Assembly (NCBI GenBank): GCA_028287885.1
Contig: JAQBOT010000411.1
Coordinates: forward strand, 1-6,845
Length of the DNA: 6,845 bases
Reading direction: 5' to 3'
Origin: Pedobacter sp.
Lineage (GTDB): Bacteria; Bacteroidota; Bacteroidia; Sphingobacteriales; Sphingobacteriaceae
Positions 1-6,156 of the stretch are shown piece by piece. The notes below the pieces were generated by a model that saw only the letters and a list, made by a program, of their open reading frames with translations, was not told the origin of the DNA and did no database searches. Numbering within the stretch: the stretch's first letter is position 1; each line of letters opens with the position of its first letter. The position numbers and the translations under genes are program-made.

Positions 1-717
1 AGGTGGAATGATGTCTAAAAGGCGCATTCCGGAAATCTCCGCCACCGTGTAGCCTAAGGTAGTGGCTCCAGCAGAATTGACAGACAAAAAATTTCCTTTT
101 AAATCATGCGTAAACATTACCCCTTGAGAGTTTTCGAAAAATGATCTGAATTTACGGTCACTTGCAGCCAATCTTTCCGGCCTGAGCTGCTTCTCTGTAA
201 ATGCGCTTCCAGTCTCCGATTCTTTTTGTTGCCTTCTTTGAAGAATCAAAATCATAACCTCCTCCGCAAGTAACTTTAATGCCTGTCGCTGACTGCTTGA
301 GAGACTACCAGGCTTATGGTCAATGACGCTTATTGTGCCAAGTGCATAGCCTTTTGGATCCATTATCGGGTATCCGCCATAAAATCTTATGATTTGTTCT
401 TCGGCATTAGCATCAAGATTTTCGAAGTGCTCATCATGAACTGTATCTGGTATTTCCAGGTATCGGTCTTCGAGGATGGTATAGCGGCAGAAAGAGTATG
501 CCTGTTGAATTTTGCACAGGGCTGAATCCGTTTTACCTTTGAACCACAGTTCTTCTGCGGACACAAGCGCAATGAAAGCCACAGGCACTTCACAGATCAC
601 TGCAGCTAGTTCTGCTATACGGTCATATTCTTGCTCGCTTAGCGATTGCAATATTTCGTATTCTGCTAGCGCGTTCAGGCGTTCTTGTTCGTTTGCTGGT
701 TTTGGAAAATTATTCAC
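1..717 (-). CDS. GAF-PAS sensor protein, N-terminal part (probable sensor histidine kinase), truncated by window edge
   Basis: Reading the minus strand from 717 to base 1 gives 239 uninterrupted codons, and the frame runs off the window. Residues about 10-160 are a GAF domain of the type that opens many sensor kinases: it begins NEQERLNALAEYEIL and contains ELWFKGKT (56-63), SFCRYTILED (75-84), the IPDTVHDEHF segment (89-98) and GYPIMDPKGYALGTISVID (115-133). Residues about 185-239 begin a PAS domain (FRSFFENSQGVMF, then LGYTVAEISG). No membrane segment is visible, so this part should be cytoplasmic. The GTG at 715-717 is chosen as the start because it lies 8 codons before the conserved NEQERL segment; no in-frame ATG exists between it and an in-frame TAG near 793. 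The output domain lies outside the window. A histidine kinase is the usual partner of GAF-PAS, but a diguanylate cyclase or phosphatase cannot be excluded. The gene is divergent from the oxidoreductase operon. Confidence 0.85.
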   Translation of the reverse strand, partial: MNNFPKPANEQERLNALAEYEILQSLSEQEYDRIAELAAVICEVPVAFIALVSAEELWFKGKTDSALCKIQQAYSFCRYTILEDRYLEIPDTVHDEHFENLDANAEEQIIRFYGGYPIMDPKGYALGTISVIDHKPGSLSSSQRQALKLLAEEVMILILQRRQQKESETGSAFTEKQLRPERLAASDRKFRSFFENSQGVMFTHDLKGNFLSVNSAGATTLGYTVAEISGMRLLDIIPP

Positions 718-748
718 CGGAGGACAAATTAATGGGAGAAGCGCTGCA

Positions 749-756
749 CAAAGATA
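749..756 (-). promoter_or_regulatory. Second TATCTTTG -7 box upstream of the sensor gene
   Basis: The minus strand reads TATCTTTG at 756-749, the same 8 bases as the -7 box at 853-846. I find no TTTG at the normal spacing upstream; the nearest is 32 bases away at 792-789. It could be a weaker proximal promoter giving a leader of about 25 bases, or a chance match. Confidence 0.25.
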
Positions 757-834
757 GCACACACAATCCGTTTTAGTGAGGTCAGCGCCAAACTATGAAT
801 TATCTAGGGGAATGCATAGGGCTTAAATAACGTT

Positions 835-865
835 CTTGATTTTGTCAAAGATAACAGTAATTTAG
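835..865 (+). promoter_or_regulatory. Possible promoter of the small-subunit/GMC oxidoreductase operon
   Basis: CTTG (835-838), a 19-base spacer and TAATTTAG (858-865) each differ by one base from the Bacteroidota TTTG / TAnnTTTG boxes. Transcription would start near 870, about 16 bases before the ATG at 886. The region overlaps the better-matching minus-strand promoter, so the two directions could compete. Confidence 0.3.
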
Positions 866-875
866 CCTTACCAAA
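846..875 (-). promoter_or_regulatory. Bacteroidota-type promoter for the GAF-PAS sensor gene
   Basis: On the minus strand there is TTTG (875-872), an 18-base spacer, then TATCTTTG (853-846). Both match the Bacteroidota primary-sigma consensus (TTTG about 17-23 bases before TAnnTTTG) exactly. Transcription would begin near 840 and give a leader of about 120 bases before the GTG start at 717. The upstream element lies only 11 bases from the ATG of the divergent small-subunit gene, so the two promoters overlap. Confidence 0.55.
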
Positions 876-885
876 TTTAAACCAT

Positions 886-1416
886 ATGGAACGCCGTTTT
901 GCAATCAAACAAATTCTAATTATGGCAGGAGGTATAGCCTTGCTTCCTTCCTGTTTAAAGGAATCAGGTAAGTCATCAATTGCCTTGACCAATTTAGACG
1001 TTAGTTTGGACCAGGAACATCTTCTTGCCGAAATTGCTGAAACCATCATACCTGCTACGGACACCCCCGGCGCCAAGCAACTGAACCTTCACCTTTTCGT
1101 GCTTAAAATGCTTGATGACCTATATGAAAAGGAAGATCAAAAGCTATTTATGAAAGGGCTTTCTGATATCGGTGACGTCGCCCAGGATAAGTATGGCAAA
1201 TCATTTCAAAAGCTAGCGGTGCAACAGCGGCAGGAGCTCTTACTTGCAATTGAAAACGACAAACAGGTGCCACCTGCATTGGGTAAGTTTTATGAGATTA
1301 TGAAAGGCCGAACTGTTGGTGGTTACCTGAATTCTAAATATGTTATGACCAACCTAATCAAGTGGGAGCTCGTTCCAGGGCGCTACAATGGTTATTTTCC
1401 TGTAAAAGCAGCTTAA
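886..1416 (+). CDS. Gluconate 2-dehydrogenase subunit 3 family protein (small subunit of GMC dehydrogenase)
   Basis: This 176-residue protein resembles the Gluconate_2-dh3 family, the small non-catalytic subunit that accompanies membrane-bound FAD dehydrogenases and helps export and stabilise the large subunit. The N-terminus starts MERRFAIKQ, a twin-arginine-like motif (R3, R4, K8). A hydrophobic stretch (residues 10-21) follows and ends in LLPSC, where Cys23 could be a lipidated cysteine. The mature part carries the family hallmark EIAETIIPATDTPGAK (about 49-64), then a mostly helical region ending in GGYLNSKYVMTNLIKWE. The length fits the family. The ATG at 886 is the natural start because it puts the RR motif at the N-terminus; there is no clear Shine-Dalgarno. 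The oxidoreductase gene follows after 14 bases on the same strand, so the two are almost certainly one operon and one complex. The Tat and lipoprotein assignments are inferred from sequence only. Confidence 0.87.
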   Translation: MERRFAIKQILIMAGGIALLPSCLKESGKSSIALTNLDVSLDQEHLLAEIAETIIPATDTPGAKQLNLHLFVLKMLDDLYEKEDQKLFMKGLSDIGDVAQDKYGKSFQKLAVQQRQELLLAIENDKQVPPALGKFYEIMKGRTVGGYLNSKYVMTNLIKWELVPGRYNGYFPVKAA

Positions 1417-1430
1417 CTTTAAACTGAACC

Positions 1431-3146
1431 ATGTCAAATATTAATACAGAAAGTAAAAAAACGAATACCTACGATGTCATCGTAATTGGATCCGGGATAA
1501 GCGGTGGCTGGGCAGCCAAAGAGTTTACAGAGAAAGGCCTTAAAACGCTCGTTCTGGAACGTGGACGTGATGTACAGCATATAAAAGATTATCCAACGAC
1601 AAATAAATACCCATTTGAATTTGAACACCGCGGTGAACCTGCGTTAGCCATTCAGAAGGAGAATCCAATAGCGAGTCGCTGTTATATCTTTAGGGAGGAT
1701 GCTATGCATTTTGTAGTCAAAGATCACGAGCATCCTTATGTTCAGGAAAAGCCTTTTGACTGGATCAGAGGTTATCAGGTTGGCGGCAAATCTCTGCTAT
1801 GGGCGCGCCAAACGCAGCGTTGGAGTGATTTTGACTTTGAAGGACCCGCTAGAGACGGCTTTGCTGTAGACTGGCCGATACGGTATAAAGACCTTGCACC
1901 TTGGTATAGTTATGCAGAGAAGTTTGCGGGGATAGCTGGAAACAAAGATGGGCTGAAAGAACTTCCTGACGGGGAGTTCTTACCGGGTTACCCCTTGAAT
2001 GCCGTAGAGGATTATTTCAAGGGATTTGTAAAGAACAAATATCCGAACCGTCATGTGATAAGCGCACGTTGTGCACACCTTTCTAAACCCAACCAGATCC
2101 ATTTTGACCAGGGACGCGCAAAATGTCAGAATCGAATACTTTGTCAACGCGGCTGTCCATTTGGAGGCTATTTCAGTAGTAATGCATCTACGCTGCCCTG
2201 GGCTGCGAAAACTGGCAATCTTACATTAAGGCCATTCTCGGTCGTGGAATCTGTGATTTACGATGATAAACTGGGTAAGGCTACAGGCGTTCGGGTTGTT
2301 GATGCAAATACAAAAGAGGAAATGGAGTTTTATGCCAAAATCATCTTTGTTAATGCGGCGGCAATAAATACGAACCTTATTCTTTTGAATTCCAAGTCAA
2401 CACGCTTTCCGAACGGATTAGGAAACGACAACGGTCAGCTTGGTAAATTCGTAGCCTTCCACAATTACAGTGCGCGCATCAGTGCGGAGTATGATGGTAT
2501 GAAACAGTTTTCTACGGATGGCAGAAATCCGGCAGGAGGTGGCTATATTCCTAGGTTCCGGAATGTATATAAACAGGAAACTAATTTTAAAAGAGGCTAT
2601 GCTGCAGGCTTTAGTGCACATAGATCCAACGAGCGGGATATGACCGGAGTAGGAGAAAACCTAAAAAAGAACATCTTGAATCCACCGCTGGGACCTTGGC
2701 ACGTTGGCTCGCATATGATGGGAGAAACCATTCCAAAAGAAAGCAACTTCGTGAGTTTACATCAAAGTAAAAAAGACAACTGGGGTGTTCCTCTTTTAAA
2801 TATTTCTGTGGATTATGATGAGAACGATGCATTGATGAAAAAGGATTACGTTGCAGAGATGAGTCAGATGTTTGATGAAGCGGGTTTCAAGAACATCAAG
2901 GTAAACGATTCTTCGCAGGCGCCTGGCTTGGATATTCATGAAATGGGTGGAGCGAGGATGGGACTTGATCCCAAAACATCCATTCTAAACAAATGGAATC
3001 AGATTCATGCTTGTCCAAATGTATTTGTTACTGATGGTGCATGTATGACATCAACTTCCTGCCAGAATCCTTCACTAACTTATATGGCGTTGACTGCCAG
3101 AGCAGCTGACTATGCGGTAAAGTCGATGAACAGGTTTGAGATTTAG
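1431..3146 (+). CDS. GMC family FAD-dependent oxidoreductase (sugar/polyol dehydrogenase, catalytic subunit)
   Basis: The protein has 571 residues, a normal length for this GMC branch. The N-terminal FAD-binding Rossmann fold is clear: YDVIVIGSGISGGWAAKEF with the glycine motif at 20-26 and the ribose-binding acidic residue E43 in LVLERG. GGKSLLW (118-124) corresponds to the second GMC flavin-contact motif. The C-terminal part has HEMGGARMG with H503, then VTDGACM (D535) and QNPSLTYMAL with N546; H503 and N546 are the expected His/Asn catalytic pair. A cysteine-rich segment (C232, C238, C242) precedes GGYFSSNASTLP, and C214 lies nearby. There is no signal peptide, so export probably depends on the small subunit encoded 14 bases upstream. 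Family knowledge suggests oxidation of a sugar, glucoside or polyol with electrons passed to the respiratory chain. The substrate cannot be read from the sequence; 3-dehydrogenation of glucosides is one candidate. No cytochrome c subunit gene is present in the window. Confidence 0.92.
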   Translation: MSNINTESKKTNTYDVIVIGSGISGGWAAKEFTEKGLKTLVLERGRDVQHIKDYPTTNKYPFEFEHRGEPALAIQKENPIASRCYIFREDAMHFVVKDHEHPYVQEKPFDWIRGYQVGGKSLLWARQTQRWSDFDFEGPARDGFAVDWPIRYKDLAPWYSYAEKFAGIAGNKDGLKELPDGEFLPGYPLNAVEDYFKGFVKNKYPNRHVISARCAHLSKPNQIHFDQGRAKCQNRILCQRGCPFGGYFSSNASTLPWAAKTGNLTLRPFSVVESVIYDDKLGKATGVRVVDANTKEEMEFYAKIIFVNAAAINTNLILLNSKSTRFPNGLGNDNGQLGKFVAFHNYSARISAEYDGMKQFSTDGRNPAGGGYIPRFRNVYKQETNFKRGYAAGFSAHRSNERDMTGVGENLKKNILNPPLGPWHVGSHMMGETIPKESNFVSLHQSKKDNWGVPLLNISVDYDENDALMKKDYVAEMSQMFDEAGFKNIKVNDSSQAPGLDIHEMGGARMGLDPKTSILNKWNQIHACPNVFVTDGACMTSTSCQNPSLTYMALTARAADYAVKSMNRFEI

Positions 3147-3162
3147 GAGTATCTATACGTGA
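3147..3162. other. 16-base gap between convergent genes
   Basis: The GMC oxidoreductase (plus strand, TAG at 3144-3146) and the GT2 gene (minus strand, TAA at 3165-3163) converge here. A perfect 10-base palindrome, TGATTAATCA (3160-3169), overlaps the GT2 stop codon. It is AT-rich with no T-run on either side, so it does not look like an intrinsic terminator. Transcripts from both strands probably overlap at their 3' ends. Confidence 0.6.
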
Positions 3163-3915
3163 TTAATCATTAGTCCTTCGGTGCTTAATAAAATATATTG
3201 CAATATTTATCCCGATAACGAAGTGATTAACAACGTTGTGTACTAGACCGTAGTGTTTTGTGAAGATGTGAAAACGCTCTTTTAGGCTGGCTAAGTGTTT
3301 TTGTTTTGAAACGCCCCCGACAAGGTACTTTGCGACATACATGTGGGTATTTACAATGACTGATGCTTTTTTTGCCGCTTTGATTATCCAATCGATATCT
3401 GCACTGTATCTATATTTTAGATCATATGGTGTAGTTAAAGATCGCTTAATGTAGATTGCCTGGTGGCTGATGCTCATTCCATATTTGAAGCTCTTCCAGT
3501 TGAAGTTTTCAGGAGTTTGATGTCGACGCTTGCCCAGGCTCTCCCAGTTGTTATTGAACATTTCCGTTTCGCCATAATAGACATCGGCGGGGTTGGAGCT
3601 ACTTGCAAACACGTTGGCTACCGTATCATGGCTAAAAATTTCATCTCCTGAGTTCATAAACAAAACATAGTCGCCGGTAGCCAGTGCCAGGCCCTTGTTC
3701 ATGGCATCATAAATTCCTTGGTCTGGTTCAGAAATAAAAAGGGATAAGCTTGGTGTGTATTTTTCAATTATTTCTTTCGTCCCGTCTGTTGAAGCGCCAT
3801 CAACAACGATGTATTCTATATTCCGATAGGTCTGGTTGATTACAGAGCGTAGACTGCGCTCGATGTCTTTAACATTGTTGTATACGATGGTAATGACGGA
3901 CAATTTCGGTTCCAT
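3163..3915 (-). CDS. Glycosyltransferase family 2 protein
   Basis: This 250-residue protein is a GT-A fold glycosyltransferase of the WcaA/WcaE-like GT2 type. It starts with LSVITIVYNN (5-14), followed by NQTYRNIEYIVVDGASTDGT (27-46) with the nucleotide-binding D39. EPDQGIYDAMNKG (63-75) comes next, then the metal-binding region at MNSGDE (87-92; D91 in the DXD position). Acceptor-side motifs are SHQA (150-153) and ADIDW (172-176). Near the C-terminus GGVSKQKH is followed by ERFHIFTKHYG, usual for this group. A hydrophobic stretch (about 224-243) and the basic tail KHRR may hold it at the inner membrane. It should transfer one sugar from a nucleotide sugar to a growing glycan; donor and acceptor are unknown. 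The ATG at 3915 lies 5 bases after the stop of the upstream GT4 gene, with no good Shine-Dalgarno, which suggests translational coupling in a two-gene operon. Confidence 0.9.
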   Translation of the reverse strand: MEPKLSVITIVYNNVKDIERSLRSVINQTYRNIEYIVVDGASTDGTKEIIEKYTPSLSLFISEPDQGIYDAMNKGLALATGDYVLFMNSGDEIFSHDTVANVFASSSNPADVYYGETEMFNNNWESLGKRRHQTPENFNWKSFKYGMSISHQAIYIKRSLTTPYDLKYRYSADIDWIIKAAKKASVIVNTHMYVAKYLVGGVSKQKHLASLKERFHIFTKHYGLVHNVVNHFVIGINIAIYFIKHRRTND

Positions 3916-3920
3916 GCGAA

Positions 3921-5192
3921 CTATCGAGGTTGTAAATTCAATAACGATTGATACAATTGCAGGTGCTGTTCAGCAATGACCGCTTCGGAAAAGTGCATTA
4001 AAATACTTCTTCTCGCTTCTTTCTGTATCTCTGGCGCATTTTCATCCTGATATAGCCATTCTATGCCAGTGGCGAGATCTTCTGAATTCTCGTATTCTGC
4101 GATGTAGCCATTTTCCAAATGCTTTACCATGTCGGGAATACCCCCGGTATTGAATGCAACTACCGGGGTTGCACAAGAAAGCGCTTCCATGACCGTATTT
4201 GGGAGGTTATCTTCCAAGGAGGCAGTAATGAACACATCCGCTGCAGAGTAGCATTTTGCGAGATGTTCATCATTGCTGATTGTTCCAAGGAATGTTGTTT
4301 TAAAAGGAAAGTCTGGCATGTCAGCATTCTCTTTGTTGCCGAAGATCACCAATTCCATGTCTTCCTTTATAACGCCCGGCCTGGTTGAAAGATCGTTTAA
4401 CGCTTCAATTAAAAAGGAGGTACCTTTGTGTTTATCATTTTTTGAAGGCATAAATCCGCTCATCATCACAAACTTATGTGAAGGAATTTTAAGCATGGTT
4501 TTAGCCTCGGCTTTCTTGTAAGGCTTAAAGACTTTAGTTTCAATGGTGTTTGGAATAACAGTTACTTCGCGGAAGCCCATCAGACTGCTGAACTTTACAG
4601 ATTGTGCCATCCAGCGGCTGGGTGCGATTATATGACAGTTCAATTCTGAATAGGCATTCTTCTTACGGATCCAGGTCTTATGGGACAGGTCGTTTTTATG
4701 GCTTTTTTTTAGCAGCGGACAGAAGCCGCACTCTTTGTGAAAATGCTCGCAGGCATACCGTACATGACAGCCACCGGTGAAAGCATTGCTGTCGTGGAAG
4801 GTCCAAACAATTGGCTTTTCGAGCTCATCAAGTTGGGCAAGAAATTTCGGCGACAAAAAGCCGTGGTTTATCCAGTGCAGATGAATAATGTCGGCTTCCC
4901 TTAGTGCAGGATGTTTAATTATGGAACTACCGAACCATTGCAATGAAAATGGTGTTTTTAGTGCCTTCACAAAGAGTTTAACCAGGTAGCGCTCTGCCAG
5001 GATATTAAAAATTGCCCTTGCTTTTTGGAGAAAGTTCTTGTTGAAAGTACCGGTTTCAGTGCTGTCTTTGAATTTCATGAAGACCATGACCTTGGAATCA
5101 GCACCATTTTCCAGCAGGGCTTTATTCAGCCGAAGGCAGGCTCTTCCAGCGCCTCCATTCCCTTCATACGTATTTAAATGGACTACTTTCAA
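3921..5192 (-). CDS. Glycosyltransferase family 4 protein (GT-B fold)
   Basis: The 423-residue protein has two Rossmann-like halves of the GT-B fold. The N-terminal half begins KVVHLNTYEGNGGAGRA, with a glycine-rich loop at 11-16. HLHWINHGFLS (104-114) and WTFHDSNAFTGGCH (130-143) follow, then a four-cysteine segment (C142, C148, C155, C158). IAPSRWMAQSVK (189-200) and VIPNTIET (212-219) close the acceptor half. The donor-binding half has SGFMPS (245-250), KG (256-257), ADVFITASLEDNLPNTVMEA (318-337; E336 is the second acidic residue of the GT4 motif) and TPVVAFNTGGIPDMV (342-356). It probably retains stereochemistry and uses a nucleotide sugar in polysaccharide or surface-glycan synthesis; the sugar is unknown. 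The start is TTG at 5192-5190: no in-frame ATG lies upstream before a stop, and family members begin exactly at this M-K-V-x-H segment. It is the first gene of a minus-strand pair with the GT2 gene. Confidence 0.9.
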   Translation of the reverse strand: MKVVHLNTYEGNGGAGRACLRLNKALLENGADSKVMVFMKFKDSTETGTFNKNFLQKARAIFNILAERYLVKLFVKALKTPFSLQWFGSSIIKHPALREADIIHLHWINHGFLSPKFLAQLDELEKPIVWTFHDSNAFTGGCHVRYACEHFHKECGFCPLLKKSHKNDLSHKTWIRKKNAYSELNCHIIAPSRWMAQSVKFSSLMGFREVTVIPNTIETKVFKPYKKAEAKTMLKIPSHKFVMMSGFMPSKNDKHKGTSFLIEALNDLSTRPGVIKEDMELVIFGNKENADMPDFPFKTTFLGTISNDEHLAKCYSAADVFITASLEDNLPNTVMEALSCATPVVAFNTGGIPDMVKHLENGYIAEYENSEDLATGIEWLYQDENAPEIQKEARRSILMHFSEAVIAEQHLQLYQSLLNLQPR

Positions 5193-5197
5193 TTTCT

Positions 5198-5229
5198 CAA
5201 ATTTACATATAATTGCCTGCCTTGTTAAA
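5198..5229 (-). promoter_or_regulatory. Possible promoter of the glycosyltransferase operon
   Basis: On the minus strand, TTTA (5229-5226, one base off TTTG), a 20-base spacer and a perfect TAnnTTTG box, TAAATTTG (5205-5198), lie directly before the GT4 start. Only five bases separate the box from the TTG codon at 5192, so transcription would start at or within a few bases of the initiation codon. Confidence 0.4.
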
Positions 5230-5245
5230 TTCTTGCGTATTTTCG
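5212..5245 (+). promoter_or_regulatory. Possible promoter of the methyltransferase gene
   Basis: ATTG (5212-5215), a 22-base spacer and TATTTTCG (5238-5245) each differ by one base from the Bacteroidota consensus. The leader would be roughly 100 bases to the ATG at 5352. It overlaps the minus-strand promoter of the glycosyltransferase operon. The match is modest. Confidence 0.25.
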
Positions 5246-5340
5246 TCGCGCATCTAGAATGAAACTACCGGCTAATATCTGCATATTTAACTTCAGAGCT
5301 CAGTACCAATGATCAAAAATTCTAAAATAACGATGCATTA

Positions 5341-5344
5341 AGGA
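5341..5344 (+). promoter_or_regulatory. Ribosome binding site of the methyltransferase gene
   Basis: AGGA, within TTAAGGAAAG, sits 7 bases before the ATG at 5352. It is the only convincing Shine-Dalgarno sequence seen before a gene in this window, and it supports the chosen start. Confidence 0.5.
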
Positions 5345-5351
5345 AAGCATA

Positions 5352-6101
5352 ATGGATAACCTTTTAACCGACAGGGCATTTTGGGTAAATTATTGGGAAC
5401 GCAAAAATGGATTATCCGTTAACATTCCGGCAGATTATTTATTTCACCAGGAACTCGGGCGGCTCATACAAGGTCAGCAGGTAAAAACTGCTATAGAGCT
5501 GGGTGGCTTTCCCGGTTACTATGCGGTGTTTCTAAAGAAGTATTTTAAACTCGATGTTACTTTGCTTGATTATTTTGTGCACCAGCCGATAACCAATGAA
5601 TTGCTGCAAACAAATGGCCTGCAACAATCAGATATCCATATTATAGAAACGGACCTGTTTAATTATGTGCCGGAACAACAATATGACCTGGTTCTTTCTT
5701 GTGGTCTGATTGAGCACTTCAATGATACAGCAGACATTATTAGACGGCACATTTCCTTTGTTAAACCAGGAGGCACCTTGTTTATTACCCTGCCAAACTT
5801 TAAGGCATTGAATGGCTGGTTCCAGAAAGAGTTTGACCGCGAGAACTATGATAAACACAACATCAGCTGTATGGATCCTTCCTTTCTTGCATCAATATGT
5901 GAACAGGCTGGCTTAAAGGTTATCCAGTCCAGGTATTTTGGAAACTTTAGTCTCTGGCTTGAAGATGAAAAACAAAAGCCCGCCGGGGTGAGGCTGCTTA
6001 AAAAGTCTTTGTGGGTAGCAGGAAAGATATTGACAAAGCTTGTTCCATTCAATTCAAAACAGCTATCGCCATATATTATTTTAGAAGCCAGAAAAGCGTA
6101 A
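5352..6101 (+). CDS. Class I SAM-dependent methyltransferase
   Basis: This 249-residue protein has the usual class I order. Motif I is TAIELGGFPGYYAVFLKKYF (46-65), with E49 and the glycine loop G51-G55. The acidic end of strand 2 is at TLLDYF (D73), and a further acidic residue is in IIETDLF (D101). YDLVLSCGLIEHFND (111-125) and VKPGGTLFITLPNF (137-150) are the post-motif strands of the UbiE/Methyltransf_11-23 type. It should be cytosolic and transfer a methyl group from SAM to a small molecule or sugar; the acceptor is not readable. The N-terminal RAFWVNYWERKNG resembles methyltransferases found in polysaccharide clusters. The gene is divergent from the two glycosyltransferases across a 159-base intergenic region, which makes methylation of the same glycan plausible but unproven. 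The glycine loop reads G-G-F-P-G, a variant of the common GCGxG. Confidence 0.85.
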   Translation: MDNLLTDRAFWVNYWERKNGLSVNIPADYLFHQELGRLIQGQQVKTAIELGGFPGYYAVFLKKYFKLDVTLLDYFVHQPITNELLQTNGLQQSDIHIIETDLFNYVPEQQYDLVLSCGLIEHFNDTADIIRRHISFVKPGGTLFITLPNFKALNGWFQKEFDRENYDKHNISCMDPSFLASICEQAGLKVIQSRYFGNFSLWLEDEKQKPAGVRLLKKSLWVAGKILTKLVPFNSKQLSPYIILEARKA

Positions 6102-6130
6102 ACAATACCTTTTGTAATTAAAATACTATC

Positions 6131-6152
6131 TTCGGTATTATATCTAACCGAA
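6131..6152. repeat. 6-base inverted repeat just before the ThuA-domain gene
   Basis: TTCGGT (6131-6136) and its exact complement ACCGAA (6147-6152) are separated by 10 AT-rich bases and end 4 bases before the ATG at 6157. It could be an operator or a small hairpin over the ribosome landing site; no T-run follows, so a terminator is unlikely. A stem of this length may also be chance. Confidence 0.35.
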
Positions 6153-6156
6153 CCGT

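Noticed and set aside
316..757. Overlapping plus-strand open frames opposite the sensor gene
   Set aside because: They lie antisense to a strongly recognisable GAF domain and resemble no known family.
3160..3169. Palindrome TGATTAATCA as a bidirectional terminator
   Set aside because: Pure AT-rich 10-base palindrome with no loop, no GC stem and no T-run; it also contains the GT2 stop codon.
5333..5350. ATGC/GCAT pairing that could hide the methyltransferase ribosome site
   Set aside because: The stem is only four base pairs and would be expected by chance.
3163..6101. Glycan block as a recently transferred mobile cassette
   Set aside because: No transposase, integrase, flanking repeats or tRNA are present, and base composition could not be measured here.
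6111..6134. TTTG (6111-6114) with TATCTTCG (6127-6134) as a promoter for the ThuA gene
   Set aside because: The spacer is 12 bases, well short of the usual 17-23, and the second box has a mismatch.
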